From Rhodanobacter sp. 7MK24 (lineage in GTDB: Bacteria > Pseudomonadota > Gammaproteobacteria > Xanthomonadales > Rhodanobacteraceae): a stretch of 64,000 bases of DNA. Both the position numbers and the translations under genes were made by a program. The stretch lies in contig NZ_JACYXL010000011.1 of NCBI RefSeq assembly GCF_014842995.1, positions 1-64,000 on the forward strand. Reading direction: 5' to 3'. Below the pieces are notes generated by a model. It made no database searches. It saw only the letters and a list, made by a program, of their open reading frames with translations, and was not told the origin of the DNA. Positions 54,609 through 63,783 of the stretch are shown here, piece by piece. The number at the start of each line of letters is the position of its first letter. The first letter of the stretch is position 1.

Positions 54609-56513
54609 GTGAATGCCGATTTCGACAACGAACTGCGCCAGGATTTTCTGGTCGAGGCCGGCGAACTCGTCGAGCGCCTGGGCGAGCAACTGGTCGGGCT
54701 GGAAGCGGCGCCGCAGGATGGCGAGTTGCTGAATGCCGTGTTCCGCGCCTTCCACACGGTGAAGGGCGGTGCCGGCTTCCTCGCGCTGGAGCCGATGGTG
54801 CAGTTGTGCCATCACGCCGAGGACCTGCTCAACCTGGCCCGCAACGGCAACCTGATGCTGGACGCCAGCTACATGGACGCCCTGCTGCAGACGCTGGATC
54901 GGCTGGTCGAAATGATGGCCGCGCTTGGCACGGGTTCGCCGCTGGCGATGCCGTCGCCGGAACTGCTCAAGGCATTGCTGCCGCGCGGTGCCGTCGCGCA
55001 TGCCCCGGCGCCTGCACCTGTTTCCGCGCCGGCCCCGGCGGCCGTGCCAGCTGGCGGGGCCATCGACGACAGCGAATTCGAGGCCCTGCTCGACAGCCTG
55101 TACGGCACCGCGGCACCCGGCACCATTGAGCCGGTTGCGTTGCCACCGATGGCGGCGCCTGCGCCGGCCGCTGCTGGCACCATCGACGACGATGAATTCG
55201 AAGCGTTGCTGGACGCACTGCACGGCGCGAGCGGACAGCCTGGCAAGGACGCGTCCGCGCCTGCGACATCCGCTCCGGCCGCGACGCCAGTAGTACAGGC
55301 TGCAGCGCCCGCTGCACGCCAGGCCGCGGCTCCGGCAGCTGAAACCACCGTGCGCGTTGACACCGCGCGACTGGACATATTGGTCAACCATGCCGGCGAG
55401 CTGGTGCTGGCGCGCAACCGCCTGCTCAGCCTTGCCGCACGTCATGGCAGCGAGGCCCTGGCCGCGGCGGCCGGCGAGCTGGATCGCATCACCGACGAGC
55501 TGCAGGGCGCAGTGATGGGCATGCGCATGCAGCCGGTGGGGCGCCTGTTCCAGCGCTTTCCGCGTATCGTGCGCGATCTTGCCCGCCAGCTCGGCAAGGA
55601 GGTGGAACTGGTGCTGGAAGGCGAGGGTACCGACCTCGACCGCAGCCTGGTCGAAGCCCTGGCCGACCCGTTGATCCATCTGCTTCGCAACGCGCTGGAT
55701 CACGGCCTGGAACAACCCGTCGACCGCGAACGCGCAGGCAAGGCACGCAAGGGGCGCGTCGTGCTGGCAGCCAGTCAGCGCGGCGAGCGCATCGTCATCA
55801 CCGTGTCCGACGATGGTCGCGGCATGGATCCGGAGATCCTCAAGCGCAAGGCGGTGGAGAAGGGCGTGATCGACGCGGCCCAGGCCGCGCGGCTCTCCGA
55901 GACCGAGTGCTACGAGCTGATCTTCCGCCCCGGGTTCTCCACCGCCGCGACGGTGTCGGACATTTCCGGCCGCGGCGTCGGCATGGACGTAGTCAAGACC
56001 CGCATCACCGAACTGGGTGGCACGCTGGCCGTGCATTCGCGCCTCGGCCACGGCAGCGAACTCGAGCTGGCGGTGCCGCTGACGTTGGCCGTGGTGCGCG
56101 TGTTGATGGTGCGCGTGGGCAACCGCCTGCTCGGCTTGCCACTGGGCAACGTGGAAGAGGTTTTCGAACTGGCCACCGGCCAAGATAGCCTGCTCGACGG
56201 CCGGCTGGTGGCCCGCCATCGTGGCCGCGCATTGCCTTTGGTCGACATGGTCGATTGGGCCGGTGCGGCGAGCGAATCCGTTCGCCACATCGCGGTGCTG
56301 CACATCGGACACCAGCGGTTGGGCTGCCTGGTGCACGAGGTGCTTGGCCGCGAGGACGTCATCGTCAAGCCGCTGGGCCACCTGTTCGCCGGCGTGCCCG
56401 GCGTGGCTGGCGCCACCGTCACCGGCGACGGCCGGTTAGCCCTGGTGATGGATCTGGCCGGCTTGGCCGACACCGCCGCGCGATCTTTCGCCCCCCTGGC
56501 CCAGACCGGCTGA
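54609..56513 (+). CDS. cheA: Chemotaxis histidine kinase CheA
   Basis: 634 residues from GTG. HPt domain with phosphorylated His49 (FHTVKGGAGFLAL), an Ala/Pro-rich linker (about 130-250), dimerisation and kinase domains (HLLRNALDHGLE, DDGRGMD, GRGVGMDVVKT), then a CheW-like end. The linker holds two copies of one peptide, AIDDSEFEALLDSLYG (151-166) and TIDDDEFEALLDALHG (191-206), like the polar-localisation segments of Vibrio and Pseudomonas CheA. No typical CheY-binding P2 domain is evident. cheB does not follow. Confidence 0.96.
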   Translation: MNADFDNELRQDFLVEAGELVERLGEQLVGLEAAPQDGELLNAVFRAFHTVKGGAGFLALEPMVQLCHHAEDLLNLARNGNLMLDASYMDALLQTLDRLVEMMAALGTGSPLAMPSPELLKALLPRGAVAHAPAPAPVSAPAPAAVPAGGAIDDSEFEALLDSLYGTAAPGTIEPVALPPMAAPAPAAAGTIDDDEFEALLDALHGASGQPGKDASAPATSAPAATPVVQAAAPAARQAAAPAAETTVRVDTARLDILVNHAGELVLARNRLLSLAARHGSEALAAAAGELDRITDELQGAVMGMRMQPVGRLFQRFPRIVRDLARQLGKEVELVLEGEGTDLDRSLVEALADPLIHLLRNALDHGLEQPVDRERAGKARKGRVVLAASQRGERIVITVSDDGRGMDPEILKRKAVEKGVIDAAQAARLSETECYELIFRPGFSTAATVSDISGRGVGMDVVKTRITELGGTLAVHSRLGHGSELELAVPLTLAVVRVLMVRVGNRLLGLPLGNVEEVFELATGQDSLLDGRLVARHRGRALPLVDMVDWAGAASESVRHIAVLHIGHQRLGCLVHEVLGREDVIVKPLGHLFAGVPGVAGATVTGDGRLALVMDLAGLADTAARSFAPLAQTG

Positions 56514-56518
56514 ATCTC

Positions 56519-57259
56519 ATGGATTTGATCAGCCTCATCGGGACGATCCTGGGTTTCGTGGTCATCATCGTCGGCACCATCCTCAAGGGTGCCCACGTCA
56601 GCGCGCTGGTGAACCCAGCCGCATTCGTGATTGTGTTCGTCGGCACGCTGGCTGCCCTGCTGGTGCAGAACTCCGGGGCGGTGCTCAGGCACGCGCTGAA
56701 GGTTGCGGCCATGATCTACAAGCCGCCGCAGCACAGGCCGGAAGACCTCATCAGCCGCATCGTGGGTTGGAGCGAGATTTCACGGCGGCAGGGCCTGCTG
56801 GGGCTGGAACCGCAGATCGACTCCGAGCCCGACCCGTTCATCAAGAAGGGCCTGCAGATGCTGGTCGACGGCGGCGAGCCGGAGGCAATCCGCAACGTGC
56901 TTGAAGTGGACATGGAAACCCGCGAGGCCAAGGACCTGGCGGCTTCCAAGGTGTACGAAAGCGCAGGCATCTTCTCTCCCACCATGGGCATCATCGGTGC
57001 GGTGATGGGCCTGATGGCGGTGATGGAAAACCTCGCCGACCCCAGCAAGCTCGGCCACGGCATCGCCGCGGCCTTCGTGGCGACCATCTACGGCGTCGCC
57101 CTGGCCAACATGTTCATGCTGCCCATGGCCGCGCGGCTGAAAAGCCTGATCGGCAAGCAGACCAGGATGCGCGAAATCCTGATCGAGGGTCTGGTGTCGA
57201 TCGCCGAAGGCGACAACCCGCGCCTGATCGAGGCGCGCCTGCAGGGTTACGTGTCGTGA
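56519..57259 (+). CDS. motC: Flagellar stator protein MotC (MotA family)
   Basis: 246 residues with four membrane helices (DLISLIGTILGFVVIIVGTI; SPTMGIIGAVMGLMAVMENL) and a cytoplasmic loop. MotC pairs with MotD as a proton stator, the second stator type in Pseudomonas and Xanthomonas. ATG 56519 lies 5 bp after the cheA stop. MotAB is not in the window. Confidence 0.94.
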   Translation: MDLISLIGTILGFVVIIVGTILKGAHVSALVNPAAFVIVFVGTLAALLVQNSGAVLRHALKVAAMIYKPPQHRPEDLISRIVGWSEISRRQGLLGLEPQIDSEPDPFIKKGLQMLVDGGEPEAIRNVLEVDMETREAKDLAASKVYESAGIFSPTMGIIGAVMGLMAVMENLADPSKLGHGIAAAFVATIYGVALANMFMLPMAARLKSLIGKQTRMREILIEGLVSIAEGDNPRLIEARLQGYVS

Positions 57260-58338
57260 GCCGGAGGCACAAGCACGAAGAACACGTCAATCACGAGGCG
57301 TGGGCGATTCCGTACGCCGACCTGATGACCCTGCTGCTGGCGTTCTTCGTGGTGATGTACGCCGTCTCGGTAGTCAACCAGGGCAAGTTCCGCGTGCTGT
57401 CCGAGGCGATGATCGAGGCATTCAACGGTTCCAGCCACGTCATCGCGCCGATGCCGCCCACCAGGGTGCCGCCGCACAACGTCGACCCGTCCATCGCCAC
57501 GCCGGAAGGCCAGGCGGGCGCGATGGTGCCGATCGCCGTGCCGATTCCGCCGCACCCGGTAGCGGAGCAGGGTGGCAACGGACGCAACATCGGCAAAGGG
57601 GCCGAAGCAGCGACCCTAGGGCGCATCGAGTCCGAGGTGCGCAAGGCGCTGCAGCCGCTGATCGACAGCAAGCAGGTGGTGGTGCGCAACAATGGGCGTT
57701 GGCTGGAAATAGAGATCCGTACCGACATCCTGTTTCCCAGTGGCGTGGCGCAGTTGTCCATGCCGGCGCAGGGCGTGCTGCGCAACCTGGCTACGGTGCT
57801 GGCCGGCTTCACCAATTCGCTGCGCGTCGAGGGCTTCACCGACAACATGCCGATCAGCACCACGCTGTTCCCATCGAACTGGGAGCTTTCGGCGGCGCGC
57901 GCCGGCAGCGTCGCGCGGCTGTTCGTGGACTCAGGCATCACTCCGGACCGGCTGGGCATCGTCGGTTGGGGTGAGACGCACTCGGTGGGCGACAACAGCA
58001 CCGCGGACGGCCGCAACGCAAACCGCCGCGTGCTGGTGGTGGTCATGGGCGAGGATTCGACCCCGCAACGCGAACGCAGCGACCTGGGCGGGCTCGACCG
58101 GCAGCCCGGCATCGCCGAAGCGCCATCGTCAGGCAGCTTGCCCACCGTGAAGGTCGTCGAACCGATGCAAGCGGCGCCGTCCGCGCCAACGGGAGAAGCC
58201 TCGCGGCAGGGTGCGGCCAAAGGCGATGCGCAACCCGCCAAGGATGCGCCCACGCCATCGGGAGTGCCTGCGCCTCATGCCGGCTCCCCTGCGGGCAATG
58301 TGCCCGCGCCAGCTCCGTCGACTGGAGCCGTGTCATGA
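57256..58338 (+). CDS. motD: Flagellar stator protein MotD (MotB family)
   Basis: 360 residues from GTG. One membrane helix with the proton-binding Asp in AIPYADLMTLLLAFFVVMYA, and a C-terminal OmpA-type peptidoglycan-binding domain (about 145-265; LRVEGFTDNMPISTTLFPSN, WELSAARAGSVARLF). The last 85 residues are a Pro/Ala/Ser-rich tail of no clear fold. It overlaps motC by 4 bp. Confidence 0.94.
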   Translation: MSRRHKHEEHVNHEAWAIPYADLMTLLLAFFVVMYAVSVVNQGKFRVLSEAMIEAFNGSSHVIAPMPPTRVPPHNVDPSIATPEGQAGAMVPIAVPIPPHPVAEQGGNGRNIGKGAEAATLGRIESEVRKALQPLIDSKQVVVRNNGRWLEIEIRTDILFPSGVAQLSMPAQGVLRNLATVLAGFTNSLRVEGFTDNMPISTTLFPSNWELSAARAGSVARLFVDSGITPDRLGIVGWGETHSVGDNSTADGRNANRRVLVVVMGEDSTPQRERSDLGGLDRQPGIAEAPSSGSLPTVKVVEPMQAAPSAPTGEASRQGAAKGDAQPAKDAPTPSGVPAPHAGSPAGNVPAPAPSTGAVS

Positions 58339-58366
58339 TCCGTTGCATGGCACACGGAGATATCGC

Positions 58367-58846
58367 ATGAATGCCTTGGCCACAGGCCCGGCGTCGGAGG
58401 ACAGCCACTGGCTGTCCTTCCGCATCGGCACACAGATCTACGCGGCGCGGTTGACCGAAGTCAGCGAGGTGATCCGCGACGACGAACTGACGCCGGTGCC
58501 GGGTTCCGCCACCGACCTGCTTGGCGTGCGCCATCTGCGCGGGCATATCGTGCCGGTAATGGACGGGCGTCGCCGGCTCGGCCTGCCGGAGCAGCCCGAG
58601 GCCGACCCGCAGGCGGTGCGCATCGTGATGATGTCGTATGCCGGCCAGTTGCTCGGCCTCAAGGTCGATGCGGTGGGCGAGTTGCTGAACAGCGAAGGGT
58701 TGGACATTGCACCGCCGCCTCCTGGGCGGGCCAGCCGCGACGACGACCCGGTTTGTGGCGTGATGTCGTGGCAGGACGGCTTCGTGGCACTGCTCGATGC
58801 GCGCCGCCTGTACCGGCTGGACAAAGGCGACGGCGATGTTGCTTGA
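58367..58846 (+). CDS. cheW: Chemotaxis adaptor CheW
   Basis: 159 residues, a single CheW domain (FRIGTQIYAARLTEVSEVIR; LLGVRHLRGHIVPVMDGRRR; LKVDAVGELL). It links receptors and CheA. ATG 58367 has GGAGA upstream. In Pseudomonas a ParC/ParP pair lies between motD and this gene; here only 28 bp separate them. Confidence 0.92.
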   Translation: MNALATGPASEDSHWLSFRIGTQIYAARLTEVSEVIRDDELTPVPGSATDLLGVRHLRGHIVPVMDGRRRLGLPEQPEADPQAVRIVMMSYAGQLLGLKVDAVGELLNSEGLDIAPPPPGRASRDDDPVCGVMSWQDGFVALLDARRLYRLDKGDGDVA

Positions 58847-59186
58847 ATCCGGCGTGCTCGCCCTGTTACTGCTGGCGGTGGGTCAGATGGCCCTGCTGGT
58901 GAAGTTGTGGCGGCAGTCGCACCGCCTGCAGCAGCGTGTCGATGCGCTGTGGCGGAACGCAGCCGACGCCGGCACCGATGTGCCGACCTCGATGTTGGTG
59001 ACGGCGTTGGACCGGGTAGAGCGCAAGCTCGGCCAGGTGGAACGTCCCGTGTTGCCTGAGCGCTCCTGGGAATTGGCCAAGCAACTCGCGCGCGAAGGCG
59101 CCGACGTGGAGCAACTGGTCGCATGCTGCGGGCTGTCGCGTGACGAAGCGCAACTGATCCTCGCCATGCGCACTTCGATGGTGTGA
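58836..59186 (+). CDS. DUF2802 protein
   Basis: 116 residues: one N-terminal membrane helix (about 3-22, VLALLLLAVGQMALLVKLW), a short coiled coil, and a C-terminal helix-turn-helix-like stretch (LAREGADVEQLVACCGLSRD, EAQLILAMR). It regularly follows cheW in Pseudomonas and Xanthomonas flagellar clusters; its function is unknown. ATG 58836 overlaps the end of cheW. Confidence 0.8.
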   Translation: MLLESGVLALLLLAVGQMALLVKLWRQSHRLQQRVDALWRNAADAGTDVPTSMLVTALDRVERKLGQVERPVLPERSWELAKQLAREGADVEQLVACCGLSRDEAQLILAMRTSMV

Positions 59187-59361
59187 GGCAGGCAACATCC
59201 GCGTGGTTTTTCCGTGGGTTCGCGGTGGGCGTCCATAGGATGAGTGCAGGATCGCCGTGCATGCGAGGCGTGCCGGCGCAGCGACTGCGTGGGTGTCCCG
59301 TCTTCGCGATAAATTGCGCAATAGCGCAAATTGTTGCTTGAAAAATCAATAGCTTGATGCC

Positions 59362-59388
59362 TCAAGCCGCCCATTTCCCCGCCGATAC
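59362..59388 (+). promoter_or_regulatory. Sigma-28 promoter of the transmembrane MCP
   Basis: TCAAGCCG, 11 bases, GCCGATAC, about 97 bp before the MCP start. The surrounding gap 59187-59484 shows no gene. Confidence 0.8.
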
Positions 59389-59484
59389 CGCCTCTACCGT
59401 GATGGGGGCGCGCGATGTCGCGATTGCCTGACGGGTGCTGCTTCAGGAGCGTGCCGCAGCCTGCACAATCACTCAGGGAATCCC

Positions 59485-61035
59485 ATGGGCAGCATGCTGC
59501 AAACGGTTCGGTTCAAGATCATCCTGGCATTGGGTCTCTGCGTCGTGCTGATGGCGGTCATCGGCACGTTCGGCGCCGTGGGCCTGCATGAAGTCGACGG
59601 CCTTGCCACGGACATGTATCAAAGCAACACCGTGATCATCATCGATCTCGGCGAAGTGCGTTCCGCGCAGAGCGACATGCGCCTGCAGTACCGCTTGGCG
59701 CAGGCGAAGCCGGACGACGCCACCATCGCCTCCGCTACCGCTGCCATCGGAAAAGACGAGGCGCGTATCCAGAAGGCCTGGAATCACTACTACCCGGCCT
59801 GGGTGACCCGCAGCGACGAGCGGGTCATTGCCGATAAGATCAATGCCGCGCTGCCGGTGTTCACGGGGGCCGCGGATCAGACCATGGCGGCCTTCAAGGC
59901 CGGCAAGCATGACGATGCGGTTCGGCTCATCGACCAGAGCCTCGATGGCGCCGAGGCGCTGAGCGCGGCCCTCGACGAGGATGTGGCGAACAATCGGGCA
60001 CAGGCCGCGGACGCGATGATGCAGGTCGGTTCGACGTACCACACGATCCTCACCGTTGCGATCATCCTCGTCGTCGTCGGCCTGCTCATCGCCATCGTCG
60101 CCAGCATATGGCTGCTGCGCGCGGTGTTGCGCCCGCTGGAGCGCGCCATCGGCGTGGCCGGCGAGATCGCCGGCGGCCGGCTGGACAACCGCCTGAAAGT
60201 CGATGTCGGCGGCGAATTCGGCCAGTTGCTGACGGCGCTGAAAACGATGGACGAGCAATTGTCCTCGACTGTGCGCCGTATCCAGGCCTCATCCAGTGCG
60301 GTGGCGCAGGCCTCGGACGAAATCGCCACCGGCAACCTGGATCTCTCCTCGCGCACCGAGGAGCAGGCTGCGTCGCTGGAAGAAACCGCGGCCAGCATGA
60401 CCGAGCTGACCGAGACGGTGAAGCACAATGCGCACAACGCCAAGCAGGCCAACAACCTGGCGAACGGCGCCAGCCGTTTGGCGGACAGCGGCAACGACGC
60501 GGTGCAGGCCATGGTCACCACCATCGGCGAAATCAGCGGCAACTCGTCCAAGATTTCCGAGATCACCGCCGTGATCGAAGGCATCGCGTTCCAGACCAAC
60601 ATCCTCGCGCTCAACGCGGCGGTGGAGGCGGCGCGCGCAGGCGAGCAGGGCCGCGGCTTCGCAGTGGTGGCGAGCGAGGTGCGCAGCCTCGCGCAACGTT
60701 CGGCGGTTTCGGCGAAGGAGATCAAGGAGCTGATCGGTGCGTCGGTGTCGATGGTCGAAGGCGGCGCGAAGCAGGCAGCGGAAGCCGGCGAGGCCATGGG
60801 GCAGGTCAGGCAGGCGATCCGCCGCGTGTCCGACATCGTCGCCGAAATCGCTGCGGCGTCCGAGGAGCAGAGTCGCGGCATCGAGCAAGTCGACCAGGCC
60901 GTGACGCAGATGGACCGCATGACGCAGCAGAACGCGGCATTGGTGGAAGAAGCCGCCGCGGCTGCGCAGTCGCTCAATGAGCAGGCGCGCGAATTGAGCA
61001 GCGCGGTGTCCACGTTCCAACTGTCGGAAGCTTGA
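59485..61035 (+). CDS. Transmembrane methyl-accepting chemotaxis protein
   Basis: 516 residues: membrane helix 1 (about 10-32), a periplasmic four-helix-bundle sensor of about 150 residues, membrane helix 2 (about 188-212), a HAMP domain (about 213-265) and a signalling hairpin with tip at GIAFQTNILALNAAVEAARA then [20 protein letters not shown]. The C terminus lacks the NWETF-type CheR tether. The ligand cannot be told. CAGGGA precedes the ATG. Confidence 0.95.
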   Translation: MGSMLQTVRFKIILALGLCVVLMAVIGTFGAVGLHEVDGLATDMYQSNTVIIIDLGEVRSAQSDMRLQYRLAQAKPDDATIASATAAIGKDEARIQKAWNHYYPAWVTRSDERVIADKINAALPVFTGAADQTMAAFKAGKHDDAVRLIDQSLDGAEALSAALDEDVANNRAQAADAMMQVGSTYHTILTVAIILVVVGLLIAIVASIWLLRAVLRPLERAIGVAGEIAGGRLDNRLKVDVGGEFGQLLTALKTMDEQLSSTVRRIQASSSAVAQASDEIATGNLDLSSRTEEQAASLEETAASMTELTETVKHNAHNAKQANNLANGASRLADSGNDAVQAMVTTIGEISGNSSKISEITAVIEGIAFQTNILALNAAVEAARAGEQGRGFAVVASEVRSLAQRSAVSAKEIKELIGASVSMVEGGAKQAAEAGEAMGQVRQAIRRVSDIVAEIAAASEEQSRGIEQVDQAVTQMDRMTQQNAALVEEAAAAAQSLNEQARELSSAVSTFQLSEA

Positions 61036-61141
61036 TGCCGGACGAGCGGTGGCGGAAGCGCACCGCTTGGATACCCATCGATGCTCTCCAGTCCGCCTTT
61101 GCCAATTTGCAGCGTGCATGTGGCTTAGTTTTTGATGGAAC

Positions 61142-61957
61142 TCAACGCCTCTGTCCCTTAATCGTCGACCGACTCTTTTTTTCGGGAACGATGACCATCC
61201 AATCAGTACGTCCCTTTTGAGAGGGAAGTATAGACTCCACTCGAAAACGACCGACGTGAGGGAGGTCTATAATTTTACCTAAATGAACCGTCGCCTGAAA
61301 CCAGTCGGAAGACCAGTACATGTCATGATTTTGCGCGAGCATACTAAAATTAGATAATTCAGTACGACGTCTCCATGAAATTATTCCATAATACTTTCCT
61401 GATGAATCAATTCCAAAAGAATCAAATTTTACATGTAACTCGCTTGAATTATTCATGTCGGGCGAATAATCATAAAATGTCACGTCATATCCCTTTTCAA
61501 GGACGATGGTTTCATTTTTAGATGTCGATATGTCGGATCCTTCGCTTGTTATTCCGACAAAATCATCGCAATGTTGATTGCAGCCACCTAACAGTTCGGC
61601 CCCTAGGCCTAGGGGTAATTCTTTTTTCATTTCTCCTGAAGAAGATGAATGATTGTAATTTATGCTGTCCACCAGATATTTTTTACCCATAAGCGCTATC
61701 TCGCTTCCAGCGAGTAAATTGTGGAAAGAATAAACCCACCTTAGATTGCTATCATTCGCAGCATAGTATTCGTAAATTTCAACAACAACGCGCCCTCTAT
61801 TTTGATCTGAATTCAAGTCGTCCAAGCGTGTGCCAATGTACGTTGTCGGCCCAACTTTCAGCGGGGGAACGTTAATTAATCTAATGTCGTAATCTGAGGC
61901 TATAACCAAGCTGTTCAAATTAAAAAAAAGAAAAAACGACAAGATGGTTTTGTTCAT
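61142..61957 (-). CDS. AT-rich secreted protein of unknown function
   Basis: 271 residues that I do not recognise. A typical signal peptide is present (MNKTILSFFLFFNLNSLVIA, likely cut just after), so it is probably periplasmic or exported. The rest is beta-rich with many Asn, Ser and Tyr, and two Cys close together (GGCNQHCDD). Base composition and codon use (AAT, TTA, ATA) differ sharply from the GC-rich neighbours, a sign of recent transfer. GAGGG lies nine bases before the ATG. It follows the flhB-like gene by 36 bp on the same strand and could be read from its sigma-28 promoter. Confidence 0.75.
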   Translation of the reverse strand: MNKTILSFFLFFNLNSLVIASDYDIRLINVPPLKVGPTTYIGTRLDDLNSDQNRGRVVVEIYEYYAANDSNLRWVYSFHNLLAGSEIALMGKKYLVDSINYNHSSSSGEMKKELPLGLGAELLGGCNQHCDDFVGITSEGSDISTSKNETIVLEKGYDVTFYDYSPDMNNSSELHVKFDSFGIDSSGKYYGIISWRRRTELSNFSMLAQNHDMYWSSDWFQATVHLGKIIDLPHVGRFRVESILPSQKGRTDWMVIVPEKKSRSTIKGQRR

Positions 61958-61993
61958 AACAACAAACCCTCGCCAAGAATTTTGAACAGGCTC

Positions 61994-62266
61994 TCAGCCC
62001 TGCGGCTCTTCCGCCGCGTCGTAGACCGCGGCCAGCACGGAGGCCGCCGCGGCGTAAAGCAGCACCGGTACGTCGTCGCGCAGGCGCAGGCCGGCCAGCA
62101 GGGCGGCGATCTGCGGGTCAGGGTGCAGCGGCAGGCCGAGGGCCTGTGCCCGTGCGCGCATGGCTTCCAGCGATTCGGGCGGTATCGCGCGGGATTCGCT
62201 GCTGCTGCCGCCCGACAGGCGCAGGGTGACCTTGCGTGGGGGCGCGGTGAAGGTTGGCGTGTTCAT
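61994..62266 (-). CDS. FlhB-like C-terminal domain protein
   Basis: 90 residues resembling only the C-terminal half of FlhB's cytoplasmic domain (RAQALGLPLHPDPQIAALLA, LRLRDDVPVLLYAAAASVLA). The NPTH cleavage site and all membrane helices are absent. Such FlhB-like (FlhX-type) proteins occur beside FliK-like genes in many proteobacteria. The ATG overlaps the stop of the FliK-like gene (ATGA). Confidence 0.85.
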   Translation of the reverse strand: MNTPTFTAPPRKVTLRLSGGSSSESRAIPPESLEAMRARAQALGLPLHPDPQIAALLAGLRLRDDVPVLLYAAAASVLAAVYDAAEEPQG

Positions 62267-63492
62267 GCGGTGGCCTGCAGCAGCACGGCGCTGTAGCGGT
62301 TCGGCGGCTCGGGCAAGCCAAGCTGGCAGCTCAATTGGTCGAGCAGCAGGCCGCAGGCGGCCAGCCGATGGCGCAGGGCGGTGAACTGGCGTTCCAATCG
62401 CTGCACGGTATCGGACTGGGCGGCCCACAGACGCACCGAAAGGCGCGGTTCGCGCAATTGCAGTTCGCCTTGCACCGCGCCCAGCGCGGGCAGGTCGAGT
62501 GCGAAGCCGAGGTTCCAGCCGCGGCTGCCGTCGTTGGCGTCGGCGGTGTATTCCAACCGCAACTGCAGCACGTCGCGGCCATGCTCGCCCTGCAACGGGA
62601 TCTCGATCATCCATGCCGGCAGCGGCCCGTTGCCGGACTCCAGTTGCGCCACCTCGATCCGCGCCAGTGCGCCGCGCACGTCGCCTTGCAGGCGATCCAG
62701 CAGGGGTTGCACGTTGTCGTCCAGCAGCGCCGGCGGCAGCTCCGCGCGCGGCTGTGCCTGCAGGCCCCGCTGCAGCAGCGGAGGCGGGGTATCGCTGCGG
62801 CTGTCCGGTGCCGCCGCGGCTGTACGCGGGGTGCTGGCATATGCCCCCTCGTATTCAACCTGGGTGTCGCCTGGGTTGTTCGGAGTCTCCGGGGCAGTAT
62901 CGACCCGGTCGAGCAGTACGCTGGCCAGGCGCAGCAGCGCCGCCTTCCAGTCGTCCTGCATGGGTGCCGCGGTATAGCTTTGCGGATTGGCGAGCAGGGA
63001 TTCGAGGAACACGCCGCTGCGTTCGATAGCCATACGCAGGCCTTCGCCGCTGGCGATTTCCGCCGGGCTGTGCATGGCCTGTTCCAGCATGGCTAGCGCG
63101 CCGCGCAGGTCGGGTGGCAGCAGGCGCAGCACGGGTCGCTCCGCCAATGCATCGAGCGTGGCCAGCAAGGGCGCGTAACCATTCTGCTGCGGCAGGCTTT
63201 CGCGCAGGGCGCGCTGCAGGACGGGATCGAAGGACTGCTGCCCGACCACCTCCATTTGCGGCAGGGGGCCAAGGCTCAATACGCGCACCTGGAACTGCGC
63301 CGGCAGTTGGCCGCCCGCCACGTCCGTTTCCACCGCGATGTTGCCGATCTGCACCACCTGCAAGCCCTGCGGGCTCAGGCCCAGCGGTCGCGCCAGCAGC
63401 ACACTGCCAATGCGCCAACTCTGCGCCGCGCTGCCTGCGGCAGCGCCGGCCCAGGTCAGGGCGGCAACACTGGTGATCGGCTGGATGTTCAA
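62263..63492 (-). CDS. FliK-like hook-length control protein
   Basis: About 409 residues. The C-terminal domain (IPLQGEHGRDVLQLRLEYTA; VQGELQLREPRLSVRLWAAQ; ERQFTALRHRLAACGLLLDQ) follows the FliK C-terminal pattern; the rest has no clear domain. A first fliK exists at 41256, so this is a second, divergent member. TTG 63492, with AGGAA upstream, is my start: the open frame reaches TTG 63552, but that codon lies within the sigma-28 promoter. Confidence 0.75.
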   Translation of the reverse strand: MNIQPITSVAALTWAGAAAGSAAQSWRIGSVLLARPLGLSPQGLQVVQIGNIAVETDVAGGQLPAQFQVRVLSLGPLPQMEVVGQQSFDPVLQRALRESLPQQNGYAPLLATLDALAERPVLRLLPPDLRGALAMLEQAMHSPAEIASGEGLRMAIERSGVFLESLLANPQSYTAAPMQDDWKAALLRLASVLLDRVDTAPETPNNPGDTQVEYEGAYASTPRTAAAAPDSRSDTPPPLLQRGLQAQPRAELPPALLDDNVQPLLDRLQGDVRGALARIEVAQLESGNGPLPAWMIEIPLQGEHGRDVLQLRLEYTADANDGSRGWNLGFALDLPALGAVQGELQLREPRLSVRLWAAQSDTVQRLERQFTALRHRLAACGLLLDQLSCQLGLPEPPNRYSAVLLQATA

Positions 63493-63541
63493 AGTGGTTC
63501 CTGCAAGTGGATTGCGGACACGGCTAGGGTTGTCCCGTTGG

Positions 63542-63568
63542 AAATCGGCCAATTGCGCAGAAACTTGA
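63542..63568 (-). promoter_or_regulatory. Sigma-28 promoter of the fliK-like/flhB-like operon
   Basis: On the minus strand TCAAGTTT, 11 bases, GCCGATTT, among the best FliA matches here. It is about 50 bp before TTG 63492 and sets the start of the FliK-like gene. Confidence 0.87.
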
Positions 63569-63783
63569 GGCGATTCTACAAGCCGGAGCTGTCCCCAACC
63601 GCCAAGCGCCCCGCGGATTGCCTTCCGATCGCAAACAGTCGGCGTCCGCTCGTCTGGTCAGTGCCGTTCAGAGACGGATCCGGGAGATCGGGCGGATCCA
63701 GGCGCGCCTGCGCCATCGCCGCATATGGTCCGTATGCCCGTGCGCTCCGGATGCGTGGTGCCTGGGAAACGGGCTCCTGTCCC

